DNA of 43,033 nt from an uncultured Pseudomonadota bacterium (GTDB lineage Bacteria > Pseudomonadota > Alphaproteobacteria > Rs-D84). Under the pieces are notes generated by a model, which was not told the origin of the DNA, did no database searches, and saw only the letters and a program-made list of their open reading frames with translations. The position numbers were made by a program, and so were the translations under genes. The stretch is from the NCBI GenBank assembly GCA_947165335.1, contig CAMVAB010000002.1:1-43033 (forward strand), in the 5' to 3' direction. Of the stretch, positions 7,237 to 16,365 are shown piece by piece (position 1 is the stretch's first letter; the number at the start of each line of letters is the position of its first letter).

Positions 7237-8088
7237 ATGTCTGAACCTAGACGGTTATTTTTATTTGCAGGATACGATAAAGACGGCATTATTGACGATG
7301 CGTTAAATTATTATGTGCGCACGCTTTCAAAATACGGCGACGTAATTGTATGTATGGATTGCGACATGACGGAATCCGAAACCGACAAATTAAAGCCATA
7401 TACAATCGCAACTATGGCTAAAAGGCATTGCGAATATGATTTTGGATCATATAAACGTTGCTTTCAATACGCTAAAGAACACCACATATTAAAAAATTAC
7501 GACATATTATATATGGTAAATGATTCTGTATTTGGTCCAATGTTTGATATATCAAAGACATTAAAAAAAATAGAAAAAAAACAGACCGATGCATGTGGTC
7601 TTATCGTTTCAACACACAAAACACACGAATATATGGAATCTTGGTTTGTGCGTCTTAATAAAACTATATTTATGTCAGATTGGTTTGATACTTTTATCTG
7701 TTCTGTAAAACAAGAACAAGCAAAAACCGCAGTTACAATAAAATATGAACACGGTTTAACCAATATCATAGCACAACATAATTATTCATGGTCTGGTGCA
7801 TACACTATCCATGGGCGCGAAACCTATAACCGACCAAAATATCTTTTTAAACATGGATGTCCTTTTATTAAAAAACTATCTTTCACGCGTCACAATGGTG
7901 CACTTGGTCGTCAAATTAAATTTATATTAAAGCACAGCGACAAAACAGCGGCTAAACATGTAATAAACAGCGCCACACGTCTTTACGGCAAAGAATATAT
8001 GAATTGGTTTTTAACATCTAATCCTTTAAAAATATTTTGGCGTAATATTACATATGCTATAAAAAAAATAAAAAATGGACAAATATGA
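7237..8088 (+). CDS. RgpF-like rhamnan synthesis glycosyltransferase
   Basis: The protein has 283 residues and resembles the rhamnan synthesis protein F family (PF05045), which acts in assembly of cell-surface rhamnose-containing polysaccharides. Recognisable elements are LFLFAGYDKDG near the N-terminus, HCEYDFGSYKRCFQYAKEH, and YDILYMVNDSVFGPM; the YDFGSYK and NDSVFGP motifs are characteristic. I use ATG 7237 because the upstream TTG (7210) lies on the predicted -10 element, and AAAGAG precedes the ATG. Its stop overlaps the start of the next gene by four bases (ATGA), implying translational coupling. The substrate is inferred from family only. Confidence 0.75.
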   Translation: MSEPRRLFLFAGYDKDGIIDDALNYYVRTLSKYGDVIVCMDCDMTESETDKLKPYTIATMAKRHCEYDFGSYKRCFQYAKEHHILKNYDILYMVNDSVFGPMFDISKTLKKIEKKQTDACGLIVSTHKTHEYMESWFVRLNKTIFMSDWFDTFICSVKQEQAKTAVTIKYEHGLTNIIAQHNYSWSGAYTIHGRETYNRPKYLFKHGCPFIKKLSFTRHNGALGRQIKFILKHSDKTAAKHVINSATRLYGKEYMNWFLTSNPLKIFWRNITYAIKKIKNGQI

Positions 8089-8921
8089 AAAAACTAAAAA
8101 GAATCTGTGCAATAACAATGTGTCGCGATGATGAATTTTTCTTATCGCGCTGGATTGCTTATTACGGAAAACAATTTGGCACTGAAAACTTATATGTATT
8201 ACTAGATGGAACCGATCAAAAAATTCCTGAAAATACAGGGTTGGCACATATAACAAAATTACCGCATGAACAATTATCACGTGCGATGGGTGACAGATAT
8301 AGAATAAATAAATTATCAGAACTTGCACACGAATTATTAAAAAAATATGATATTGTAATTGGCTGTGATGTGGATGAATTTTTAATTGTTGATCCAAAAA
8401 CAAAAAAAACATTGGCACAATATTTATCAAATAAAAAAATTCATACCACCCTTTCAGGTCTTGGTTTAGATATCGGACAACATTTGTATAACGAAGCCAT
8501 TTTAGACAAAGATGCACCTTTTCTTGAACAACGCGAATACGCGCTACTTTCTACACGTTATACAAAACCAGTGGTTATAAATAAACCAGTAAAATGGGGC
8601 AGCGGTTTTCACAGCATTCGTCATCATAATTTTCACATAGATAAAAATTTATATCTGCTTCATTTTGGTGCAATCGATATGAATATGTTGGAAGAAAAAG
8701 CGCAAAAACGCGGCAGTGATTGGTTAAAACATTTAAAAAGACGTGGCAACGGAACAATTAATACAGTAACCAAATCAAAGGCGAAATCTGAAAAATGGCT
8801 GTCTATTGCACGTTTTTTACAAACATATATTCGACCAATATATGCACTAAGGAAACCTGCTATGCTGGGATTGAGAATTGTTGTAAAAATTCCGATACGA
8901 TTTAAGAAATCAGGGATATAA
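8085..8921 (+). CDS. Glycosyltransferase (GT2/GT92-like)
   Basis: This 278-residue protein begins inside the stop codon of the gene before it. CAITMCRDDEFFLSRWI (residues 9-25) matches the start of glycosyl transferase family 2 variants that act on nearby acceptors. IGCDVDEFL carries the acidic metal-binding motif in the same context as in the GT92-like paralogues of this island. The C-terminal 40 residues are basic with hydrophobic patches (YIRPIYALRKPAMLGLRIVVK), consistent with peripheral membrane binding. The 3' end overlaps the convergent minus-strand gene by 20 bases. It is probably part of a surface glycan pathway with the neighbouring transferases; specificity is unknown. Confidence 0.7.
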   Translation: MKKLKRICAITMCRDDEFFLSRWIAYYGKQFGTENLYVLLDGTDQKIPENTGLAHITKLPHEQLSRAMGDRYRINKLSELAHELLKKYDIVIGCDVDEFLIVDPKTKKTLAQYLSNKKIHTTLSGLGLDIGQHLYNEAILDKDAPFLEQREYALLSTRYTKPVVINKPVKWGSGFHSIRHHNFHIDKNLYLLHFGAIDMNMLEEKAQKRGSDWLKHLKRRGNGTINTVTKSKAKSEKWLSIARFLQTYIRPIYALRKPAMLGLRIVVKIPIRFKKSGI

Positions 8922-10035
8922 TTTCTTTAATAATTGTTTTTGAATCAAACCTATTTAATGCTTTTGTTGATTCTTGTACCATTTTTTTAATGTTTACTTT
9001 GCCATTGTAAACATCACTCATACATTTTGCTAATTGTTCTGCCTTTCCAGGTTCAAAAAGCAAACCACCGCGACCGTCCAATAAAATTTCACGTGGACCA
9101 TATTTACAATTTGATGAAATATTTATTGTTCCAACAATAGCATTTTCAACTAATACCAAACCAAACCCTTCTGCATAGCTTGATAAAACATTAGCCAAGG
9201 CACCATTCATATAAGCAAAAGGATTTTTTTGAGCCCCGACAAACATTATTTGTTTGTTTGATTTCAAATCATTTGCGTATTTTTTATATTCTTCGGCTTT
9301 ATTTCCGTCCCCAACAATAACTAATTTTACATCTGGTTTTTTGTTTGATTGCCAAAACAAATCAAAACCTTTTAATAATGTTTTTATATCTTTATCAGGC
9401 GTTAAACGTGCCACACTACAAAAATATTTACCCTTGGTTTTATTTTTGTTTTTTGCTTTTTCTTTTATACTTTTTATATCTATTGGATTATAAATTCTGA
9501 CAATTTTATTTGCATATTGCGGATACATTTTTTTCAATTCATTCGCACATTCATCTGTCAACACAACAACATTATCATAATGCTCAAAATTTTTATAAAA
9601 ACCTCTTTCTATAAAAACTTTTAAAGAAGAATGAAACCATGCTATTTTTTTTGCACCTTTGATATGTTTTAATTCATTCGCAAAACCGAAATCATGATAA
9701 TCTATAAAAACATCTATGTTTTTAAGTTTTCTGGAAACAAAAAGACGTTTAACATTGCGATAAATATCACGTAATAAATGGATAAATATGCGCCAAAGGA
9801 AAAAGTGCGGCAATTTTGTCCCAAGCCACGAACATGGGTATAAAGAATAAAGTTTTATATTTTTGTTTTGTTCAAAATATTTTTTATATATATTTTCGTG
9901 TATATTAACATATGTTATAACTGAAATATTTATGTTTTTATGCTTCTTTAATTCGTCCAAAGTGCGAATCAACACAGATTCGACACCACCTAATTGCATA
10001 TCGCGCAAACAAAAAGCAACATGTATTTTTTTCAT
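8902..10035 (-). CDS. GT4-family glycosyltransferase (GT-B fold)
   Basis: The 377-residue protein matches glycosyl transferase group 1. It opens with HVAFCLRDMQLGGVESVLI, the typical GG-containing acceptor-side start. The C-terminal Rossmann half carries SVARLTPDKDIKTLLKGF and the E-x7-E catalytic/donor motif in AEGFGLVLVENAIVG. It would use a nucleotide-sugar donor to extend a lipid-linked or surface glycan at the cytoplasmic membrane. It directly follows the GT2 gene on the same strand: that gene ends at 10036 and this one starts at 10035. Its 3' end overlaps the plus-strand transferase. The sequence is very AT- and Lys-rich. Confidence 0.85.
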   Translation of the reverse strand: MKKIHVAFCLRDMQLGGVESVLIRTLDELKKHKNINISVITYVNIHENIYKKYFEQNKNIKLYSLYPCSWLGTKLPHFFLWRIFIHLLRDIYRNVKRLFVSRKLKNIDVFIDYHDFGFANELKHIKGAKKIAWFHSSLKVFIERGFYKNFEHYDNVVVLTDECANELKKMYPQYANKIVRIYNPIDIKSIKEKAKNKNKTKGKYFCSVARLTPDKDIKTLLKGFDLFWQSNKKPDVKLVIVGDGNKAEEYKKYANDLKSNKQIMFVGAQKNPFAYMNGALANVLSSYAEGFGLVLVENAIVGTINISSNCKYGPREILLDGRGGLLFEPGKAEQLAKCMSDVYNGKVNIKKMVQESTKALNRFDSKTIIKEIISLIS

Positions 10036-11055
10036 CTATTTTATTCCGATAAATTCATAAATCTTTTCACGTAAATCGTACCATTCGTTTGGAACATTAT
10101 CAAAAACGCCCATATCGCGCATTTCAATAAATTCGTCCCTTGCAGATTTAATTTCTTCGTCAGTTTTCAAATATCTTAATTTACGAAAAGCCCAATTTAC
10201 AAAAAACCACATAAATTGAGATTGCCATTTTTTCATTTGTTCATTATCGGCTTTCGCATCATATAATTTATACGCAGTTTTTATCCCTGTGCATAAACTT
10301 TTCATGATACGCAATTGTTTTGCGGACAAAACAATTCCCCCAAAGTTAGGTATATAATAGTATAAAGGCAAAGGCACAACTGTCGCCCGTGGACGTTTCA
10401 GCATGATCGCAGACCACCATGGAAAATCTTCAAATAAAATACCTTTGATAAACGGCGTATCTTTGATTAAAGATTTTTTATAAAGATTTTTCCAAACCTG
10501 ACAATGTTTAATCAACCATTTGCGATTTGGATTTGTTTGATTATGTGTGCGTTCTGTTGCCAATTCAAAAATATCATCGACAGTTCTGGTTTTGATTTTA
10601 TCGATATTATATTTTTTCTTTATACCAAAAGGCACAACATTATCAGTATCAAGGCGCAAAACATGACGCACCATAAGTTGTGGACGATAAAATCTGTCAT
10701 ACGAAAAAGAAACTATATCTGATTTATTTTTAATCGCCGTATTATATGCGATTTCCATTGCTTGCGGATGAATAAAATCATCGCTGTCCAAATACATTAT
10801 ATATTTACCCGTCGCATACGGCATACCGGCATTTCTTGCGTCTGACAAACCGCCATTTTCTTTATGAACAACAATAAATCTTTTATCTTTTTTTGCGTAT
10901 TCTTCCGCAATTTTTCCGGATTTATCAGGGCTGCCGTCATCAACACAAATTGCCTGCCAATCACTAAAAGTTTGATTTCTAACACTGTCTAAACAACGGC
11001 GCAAATATTTTTCAACGCCCCACATTGGAATGATAATTGAAATCTTTGGTTGCAT
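10036..11055 (-). CDS. GT2-family glycosyltransferase (GT-A fold)
   Basis: This is a 339-residue family 2 transferase. The N-terminal GT-A domain shows ISIIIPMWGVEKYLRRCL, VRNQTFSDWQ, CVDDGSPDKSG (nucleotide-binding acidic pair), NGGLSDARNAG and MYLDSDDF (the DxD metal site). The C-terminal 200 residues contain FEDFPWWSAIM, consistent with the ED catalytic-base region of this family. It resembles EpsJ/WcaA-type enzymes of capsule or exopolysaccharide assembly. It lies nine bases after the capsular-synthesis-like gene and abuts the GT4 gene, so the three form one unit. Confidence 0.87.
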   Translation of the reverse strand: MQPKISIIIPMWGVEKYLRRCLDSVRNQTFSDWQAICVDDGSPDKSGKIAEEYAKKDKRFIVVHKENGGLSDARNAGMPYATGKYIMYLDSDDFIHPQAMEIAYNTAIKNKSDIVSFSYDRFYRPQLMVRHVLRLDTDNVVPFGIKKKYNIDKIKTRTVDDIFELATERTHNQTNPNRKWLIKHCQVWKNLYKKSLIKDTPFIKGILFEDFPWWSAIMLKRPRATVVPLPLYYYIPNFGGIVLSAKQLRIMKSLCTGIKTAYKLYDAKADNEQMKKWQSQFMWFFVNWAFRKLRYLKTDEEIKSARDEFIEMRDMGVFDNVPNEWYDLREKIYEFIGIK

Positions 11056-11064
11056 ACACGCCCC

Positions 11065-11973
11065 CTACATTTTATTTATCATGACATCAGCAAAAGATCC
11101 CGGAATCGGATTATCGGATCCGCGATATGTCGTTTTTTGAAAGAAAGCACCGCTTGTTACTTCGTCAAAAGTTTTTTGATCAAAAGGTTTATTTTGATAT
11201 CCCCACCATAATGCGTGCGTTGGATCTTGGGCAACATGTGGCATCTTATCAAAATATTTTTTCGCGCGTTTATCATTCATAACCAAAGTCTTGAACAATA
11301 ATTGGTGCATAAAATAATCGAAAGTATGATTCTCATGGATCCAGTAATCAAGTATCATCGCGCGCCATGCAGCCAAAAGATATGCGCCCTTTCTTGCACG
11401 AATGAAACAATTTTGCATGAAAGAATATGGGCTGCCACCAATATTATAATTATCCCCGGTTAAATAAACAAAGAAATCTTCTTTCTCTATCCAGTCTGGA
11501 ATCGGCGCAGTTACAAATCCGGTTGAATCAAGCCAATATCCACCATGTCTGTATAACAATTCAACACGACAAATATCTGCAAAATGTGCATGCCCTATTT
11601 TACCGTCTTTGTATTTTTGAATTATTTCTTTTGGCAATGATATATAATCAAAAACAGTATTTGCGTCCAACACAATCAGTTCTTGTTTACAATGACGGCG
11701 CACACTGCGATAACATGCCTTTACTAATGCAGGCGCCTTATCTTCACCTTGAAGCCATATTGTGAAAATTTTATCGCTTTTATCATCTTTAACAGGTTTG
11801 GTTTCAGGAACATCACTAACAGTCTTTAAATATCTTTTAAAATATTTTGTAACAACCTTTGCAGTTAAATCCGTTCTGATTTTGCGTCGCTCTATTCGAG
11901 ATTTCCAAAACGGATTTAATATATGTCCGAATAAAATTATTCTAAACAGTGCAAAACTTCGTGCTATTTTCAC
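11065..11973 (-). CDS. Capsular polysaccharide synthesis-like glycosyltransferase
   Basis: This protein of about 302 residues resembles the capsular polysaccharide synthesis family (PF05704), related to DxD-containing GT32 transferases. KIFTIWLQGEDKAP begins the sugar-binding fold. KIGHAHFADICRVELLYRHGG and the following YWLDST form the conserved A-D-x-x-R...GG-x-W-x-D core. The N-terminal 30 residues are hydrophobic and basic (ARSFALFRIILFGHIL), consistent with membrane association. The start is uncertain: GTG 11982 is possible, but GTG 11973 lies about nine bases after an AAGG motif and is preferred. The gene follows recA closely (start 13-22 bases beyond the recA stop) and may be read from the recA promoter, which would be an unusual arrangement. 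Confidence 0.75.
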   Translation of the reverse strand: MKIARSFALFRIILFGHILNPFWKSRIERRKIRTDLTAKVVTKYFKRYLKTVSDVPETKPVKDDKSDKIFTIWLQGEDKAPALVKACYRSVRRHCKQELIVLDANTVFDYISLPKEIIQKYKDGKIGHAHFADICRVELLYRHGGYWLDSTGFVTAPIPDWIEKEDFFVYLTGDNYNIGGSPYSFMQNCFIRARKGAYLLAAWRAMILDYWIHENHTFDYFMHQLLFKTLVMNDKRAKKYFDKMPHVAQDPTHALWWGYQNKPFDQKTFDEVTSGAFFQKTTYRGSDNPIPGSFADVMINKM

Positions 11974-11994
11974 TGAAACCACCCTTGGTTAAAG

Positions 11995-13062
11995 TTATTC
12001 TATGCTTTCTTCAACATCATCCGATGGACCTGTCGTCATTTCTTCTGCGATACCATTTGCCTTGGCCATGATTTTATCAAGCAATTCTTTTTGGACATCT
12101 TCATGATCTTTCAACCATTGACGTGCATTTGCTTCACCTTGACCAATACGTTCATCGTTGTATGAATAAAATGATCCCGCCTTTTCAATCAAGTTGTATT
12201 TTACACCCATATCCAATATTTCACTAATTCTTGAAATACCTTCGCCATACATGATTTTGAAATCAACTGTACGGAAAGGTGGCGCGACTTTGTTTTTAAC
12301 AACTTTGACACGCGTTTCATTACCAATAACATTTTCTTTATCTTTGATTGCCCCAGTTCTGCGAATATCAAGACGAACAGACGCATAGAATTTCAAAGCG
12401 TTTCCACCAGATGTTGTTTCAGGACTTCCAAACATCACACCGATTTTCATACGAATTTGGTTAATAAAAATTAACAATGTATTACTGCGTGAAACAGAGC
12501 CCGCTAATTTCTTCAAAGATTGCGACATCAATCTTGCAGTTGTCCCCATATATGTATCACCGATATTGCCTTCTAATTCTGCCTTTGGAACAAGGGCCGC
12601 AACAGAATCTACTACTACAACATCAACCGCACCAGATTTAATCAAAGTATCCGCTATTTCCAATGCCTGTTCCCCAGAATCAGGTTGTGAAATAATTAAA
12701 TTAGAAACATCAACGCCCAACTTTTTTGCATATGATGGATCCAAAGCATTTTCTGCATCAATATATGCACATGTGCCACCTTTCTTTTGAGATTCGGCAA
12801 CAGCATGCAGAGCCAATGTTGTTTTACCAGAACTTTCAGGACCATATATTTCAACAATTCTTCCTTTTGGATAACCGCCAATACCAAGCGCGATATCTAA
12901 CCCCAAAGATCCTGTTGAAATTGCTTCGATATTTTGTTGAGAACCATCACCCATTTTCATGATGGCTTCTTTACCAAATTGTTTTTGAATTTGTGCAAGC
13001 GCCGATTCTAGTGCAGGATTTTTTGCTGGCGCGCTTTCTTTTACTACTTCTTTTTTAGCCAT
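11995..13062 (-). CDS. recA: Recombinase RecA
   Basis: The 355-residue strand-exchange ATPase acts in homologous recombination and SOS induction. Walker A is GPESSGKT (residues 74-81) and Walker B is VVVVDSVAAL. The L2 region NQIRMKIGVMFGSPETTSGG is intact and the C-terminus is acidic. Two places differ from the usual family sequence. DAEHALDP reads DAENALDP, with Asn105 replacing a normally conserved His. The L1 region reads GDTYMGTTARLMSQ, where GDSHMGLxARxMSQ is usual. An AAAGGGG ribosome site precedes the ATG. No alphaproteobacterial LexA box (GTTC-N7-GTTC type) is visible in the short upstream region, so SOS control is not evident. Confidence 0.97.
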   Translation of the reverse strand: MAKKEVVKESAPAKNPALESALAQIQKQFGKEAIMKMGDGSQQNIEAISTGSLGLDIALGIGGYPKGRIVEIYGPESSGKTTLALHAVAESQKKGGTCAYIDAENALDPSYAKKLGVDVSNLIISQPDSGEQALEIADTLIKSGAVDVVVVDSVAALVPKAELEGNIGDTYMGTTARLMSQSLKKLAGSVSRSNTLLIFINQIRMKIGVMFGSPETTSGGNALKFYASVRLDIRRTGAIKDKENVIGNETRVKVVKNKVAPPFRTVDFKIMYGEGISRISEILDMGVKYNLIEKAGSFYSYNDERIGQGEANARQWLKDHEDVQKELLDKIMAKANGIAEEMTTGPSDDVEESIE

Positions 13063-13088
13063 TAAATACCCCTTTCGTTTATACCAAA

Positions 13089-13117
13089 ATCATACTAAGA
13101 AAAAATGTTTAACGCAA
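13089..13117 (-). promoter_or_regulatory. Predicted recA promoter
   Basis: On the minus strand TTGCGT (13112-13117), 17 bp, TATGAT (13089-13094). It sits just past the stop codon of the upstream MFS gene. Confidence 0.65.
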
Positions 13118-13123
13118 GGTCTA

Positions 13124-14338
13124 TTATATATTGTGTGACCATAAAACTATTGTTGACAAAACCGACATCACCGCAGTAATTATCCATACCGCAGAAGTAG
13201 ACCCAAATAGCGCGATACAGATTGTCCCAAGTACCGGTGCAATCACACTTGGGAAATTTACACTCGTTCTAAAAAAGCCATAATATTTTGATTGTTCGCT
13301 TTTTGGCATGCTATTAAAAAACAATAAATCATGAGATGATTCCATCAATGCACCTGATATTTGCCACAGAACGAATACAAACAATAATACGGGGCCGCTT
13401 ATAAATGTCGCTAAAATAGAAAATATTGCGAACGAAGCAAAACCACAAGTTAACCAAAATCGCGGACCATATTTTTTAATATATTTGCCGATAAATAAAT
13501 TTGTTATTACATAAGGTAAAACACCGACAGATAAAACCGCACCCAAAACATCATTTGAAAAACCGTTCTCTATTACCACAATTGGTACATACAAAAGCCG
13601 CATCGATCGCAAAGCATAAAAACCAAAATTAACAATATATGCACGTAACATTCCTGCTTTCTTAAAGAAACTTATCGCAGACATATGCAATATACGAAGT
13701 GTTTTTTGTATGTTTACGCGTTTTAATTTCTTATCTTGCTGAACAATTCCAAAATGTTTAAAGAACAGAAGTCCTGAAAAATAAATCATCCCAGCAGCTA
13801 ACAGCGGCATTCTATAATTTCCACCAAAAAAATTCACAACAGTCATTGCAAACATAGGTGCAACAAGACCACCAACATCCCCCCATAAATGGAAACGCGC
13901 ATTTAATCGTTCCATGCCGACATTTTTTGAAAAATCTGACATAAAAAGTGGCAACAAAAAACCGATAATTGTCAGTGCAAAATTAGTCACATAATCCAGC
14001 GTAATAAACGTCATCGGATGCACAGAGAAACTCATCATAGAATAACATGCGCCTAATGCTGCCATTGATACATATAATAATCGTGTCTTGGTAAACCAAT
14101 GTAAAATCTCTGCGGAAAAAAGCCCTATGATAACCGCAAAAAAAGCATAAACTGCAGCATAAATACCCACTGCTGCAGATGCTATTTCTTCGTTAAAAAA
14201 TACTTTAAAAATACCCAACAAACAAAGAGAATATACGGCATTTACAATGCTGCTCGCAAAACCAGTAAACAACCCCAGATTTGCAAAAGAAAATCCGTTA
14301 ACATTGTCCCTGATAGAAAGATATTTTTCTCGTCTCAT
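13124..14338 (-). CDS. MFS transporter
   Basis: This 404-residue polytopic membrane protein has about 12 hydrophobic spans in two halves, separated by a basic loop near residues 195-215 (QQDKKLKRVNIQK). The N-terminal 15 residues are cytoplasmic and charged. MSDFSKNVGMERLNARFHLWGDVGG lies between spans 4 and 5. The second half contains SSHDLLFFNSMPKSEQSKYYG in a cytoplasmic loop. This is the major facilitator pattern, similar to uncharacterised YjiJ/YbfB-like or drug-efflux members. The substrate is unknown. The gene lies between recA and ruvC on the same strand and ends seven bases before the predicted recA promoter, so it is not obviously part of either unit. Confidence 0.75.
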   Translation of the reverse strand: MRREKYLSIRDNVNGFSFANLGLFTGFASSIVNAVYSLCLLGIFKVFFNEEIASAAVGIYAAVYAFFAVIIGLFSAEILHWFTKTRLLYVSMAALGACYSMMSFSVHPMTFITLDYVTNFALTIIGFLLPLFMSDFSKNVGMERLNARFHLWGDVGGLVAPMFAMTVVNFFGGNYRMPLLAAGMIYFSGLLFFKHFGIVQQDKKLKRVNIQKTLRILHMSAISFFKKAGMLRAYIVNFGFYALRSMRLLYVPIVVIENGFSNDVLGAVLSVGVLPYVITNLFIGKYIKKYGPRFWLTCGFASFAIFSILATFISGPVLLFVFVLWQISGALMESSHDLLFFNSMPKSEQSKYYGFFRTSVNFPSVIAPVLGTICIALFGSTSAVWIITAVMSVLSTIVLWSHNI

Positions 14339-14391
14339 TTAATCCCTTATGCAAACAATAGCACACTAAAATAAATTATGAAATATTTTTA

Positions 14392-14868
14392 TTAAACAAA
14401 TCTTGATGTGTTCGCATGTGTTAACGCAATTGCAATAGCATCACTTTCATCCGCCGTTTTAGGATGGGCAGCGGGTAATAATATAGTTAACATTTTGTAT
14501 ATTTGATCTTTGTCTGCATGACCAATCCCAGTCAAAGCTTTTTTTACCTTGTTTGGTTCATATTCGAACACAGGAATATCTTTTGTTGCGACTGCTGTTA
14601 TCGCTGCCGAACGCGCGTGTCCAAGAAGTAATGTTGTTTTACCATTTTTATTAACAAAGATTACTTCGATACTGCATTCTGTCGGTTTAAATTTTTTACA
14701 AATTTCAGAAACACCATTAAAAATAAACGCTAACCTTTGTGCAAAATCTATTTTTGTTGGCGGCAAAATAACCCCACTGGCGACATACTTTCGCGATGAT
14801 CCCGCAACATCTATAATTGCCCAACCTGTATGTAAAAGCCCTGGATCAATACCCAATATTCTTTTCAT
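14392..14868 (-). CDS. ruvC: Holliday junction resolvase RuvC
   Basis: This 158-residue endonuclease cuts four-way junctions after RuvAB migration. GIDPGLLHTGWAI gives the first catalytic Asp. IEVIFVNKNGKTTLLLGHAR gives the Glu and the DNA-contacting loop. TADESDAIAIALTH near the C-terminus carries the last two acidic residues, so all four metal ligands are present. It starts one base after the dciA stop codon and forms a unit with mltA and dciA. In many bacteria ruvC is next to ruvAB; here ruvA lies about 3 kb away and no ruvB is seen in the window. Confidence 0.95.
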   Translation of the reverse strand: MKRILGIDPGLLHTGWAIIDVAGSSRKYVASGVILPPTKIDFAQRLAFIFNGVSEICKKFKPTECSIEVIFVNKNGKTTLLLGHARSAAITAVATKDIPVFEYEPNKVKKALTGIGHADKDQIYKMLTILLPAAHPKTADESDAIAIALTHANTSRFV

Positions 14869-14869
14869 T

Positions 14870-15205
14870 TTATTTCCGTATTATTATTCTATTAACAGCA
14901 TCTGTCCCATAATGTTTATCTATACTGTTTTTTATATCATCTAATTTATAAGATAATTCAAGTGCGAATGCGGGAGATGCCGCTTTTAAAACAACATTAA
15001 ATTTCTTATCTTTTGTTTTTTTAACAGCGACCAATTTTGCAATTTTTGCGGTGTCGTTCCCAACAATATTCGCCCAATCGTTTACCAAATCAGCATCAGT
15101 TATACGACCACCAAACAATTCAATAAAACCACCAAACACAGATGCTAATGTTTGTGGACGATTTTTTCTGGTATCAAGATTTATTTTTTTATCTTGGTTT
15201 GACAT
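14870..15205 (-). CDS. dciA: DciA/DUF721 helicase-loader-like protein
   Basis: The 111-residue protein matches the DUF721 family, represented by DciA, the ancestral bacterial loader of the replicative helicase DnaB. The core fits the family: a short basic N-terminus, LASVFGGFIELFGG, then DLVNDWANIVG where the W-x-x-(I/V)-V-G signature is expected, then a KH-like beta-alpha fold with KKFNVVLKAASPAFALELSYK. The start overlaps the end of mltA by 17 bases, and AAAGAG inside mltA serves as ribosome site. Its tight coupling with ruvC and mltA is an operon of convenience; replication initiation is the likely role. Confidence 0.75.
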   Translation of the reverse strand: MSNQDKKINLDTRKNRPQTLASVFGGFIELFGGRITDADLVNDWANIVGNDTAKIAKLVAVKKTKDKKFNVVLKAASPAFALELSYKLDDIKNSIDKHYGTDAVNRIIIRK

Positions 15206-16283
15206 AAGTGTACTCTTTTGGCATCAGTATAAACATTTGTCCAGTGGCGTGTTGACCATGTGCAACCTGATATGCTTCATCCCCAGAACCAAAGAATATA
15301 TCGGCGCGTATCCATCCCTTGATTGCACCGCCAGTATCTTGAGCAATCATTAAACGATTGAATGAACGACCATCAGATAATGTTGTATTGATATACACCG
15401 GCAATCCCAATGTATACAAAGAATCATCCATCGCTACACTGCGGATTTTAGAAAGTGGTGTTCCCAATTTTCCGATCACGCTTTTTTGTTCTGTTTCATA
15501 GAAATAAACATAACGCGGATTATTATAGATAACTTCTTTTGCCAAACTTGGGTTTTGTTTCAAATGGCTCCACACCGCATCAGCACTATATCCACCCGCT
15601 GGTTTAATACCTTTTTGTTGTAATTGTGTGCCAATAGATTTGAACGGCATATCATTTACCGCAGCAAAATTTAATTTGACCAAAGAGCCATCTTCCAATC
15701 TTAACATGCCGCTGCCCTGGATTTGAAGATTTTGAACATCAACAATATTTGCCCAATATAAAACGCGCCCTATTTTCTTGTTCACAATATCACGTTTGGA
15801 AACGTTTTTATAATTTCGTCCGTCAATAGGCACACCCATTATTGGTTCATTGCAAACCGCGCTCTGGTGTCTGCAACCATCAATCACAGGCGAATAATAC
15901 CCTGTATATGTTCCAGTTTTGCCACCTTTTTCATTAAACACCTGATACGGTTGAAAATGCGATTCAAACCAAGCGCGCACAGTTGAAATACTGGCCGAAG
16001 CACTCGGCAACATATTGCACTTTTCACGTAATAATTCGGGGTCTGGTATCACAGAACCATTATATTGAATCTTCGCTTTACATGTATTACGGAATGCCTG
16101 CAGCGCATATCTGACATCGTCATCACGCCACCCCGGCAGCGAAGAATACGACACAGCATGCAAATTAGAGGGTATTTTAGAATCATCCCCAACATGTGTT
16201 GGTGTGGACAAATCACATCCGGCCAAGGCCACAACAAACACTGTCAAACCGATAAAATTCCATATTTTATTAAAATTAAACAT
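15189..16283 (-). CDS. mltA: Membrane-bound lytic murein transglycosylase A (lipoprotein)
   Basis: This 364-residue protein has a lipoprotein signal peptide with lipobox LAGC at about residues 20-23. It cleaves the glycan strands of peptidoglycan to 1,6-anhydro products. TGYYSPVIDG in the MltA double-psi barrel is recognisable, as are GRVLYWANIVDVQNLQIQGSG and, towards the C-terminus, the 3D-domain motif AQDTGGAIKGWIRADIFFGSGDEA with its catalytic Asp. Length is normal. It is the first gene of a unit with dciA and ruvC and diverges from secB, an mltA-secB neighbourhood common in alphaproteobacteria. Confidence 0.93.
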   Translation of the reverse strand: MFNFNKIWNFIGLTVFVVALAGCDLSTPTHVGDDSKIPSNLHAVSYSSLPGWRDDDVRYALQAFRNTCKAKIQYNGSVIPDPELLREKCNMLPSASASISTVRAWFESHFQPYQVFNEKGGKTGTYTGYYSPVIDGCRHQSAVCNEPIMGVPIDGRNYKNVSKRDIVNKKIGRVLYWANIVDVQNLQIQGSGMLRLEDGSLVKLNFAAVNDMPFKSIGTQLQQKGIKPAGGYSADAVWSHLKQNPSLAKEVIYNNPRYVYFYETEQKSVIGKLGTPLSKIRSVAMDDSLYTLGLPVYINTTLSDGRSFNRLMIAQDTGGAIKGWIRADIFFGSGDEAYQVAHGQHATGQMFILMPKEYTYVKPR

Positions 16284-16300
16284 TTTCTACATTCCCCCAC

Positions 16301-16329
16301 TTGTAAAAATGATTTCTTAATGCTATATT
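16301..16329 (+). promoter_or_regulatory. Predicted secB promoter
   Basis: TTGTAA (16301-16306), 17 bp, TATATT (16324-16329), in the mltA-secB divergent interval. Confidence 0.55.
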
Positions 16330-16365
16330 ATCATAAATCGATGAATAAAAAAAGGAGCAATCGTA

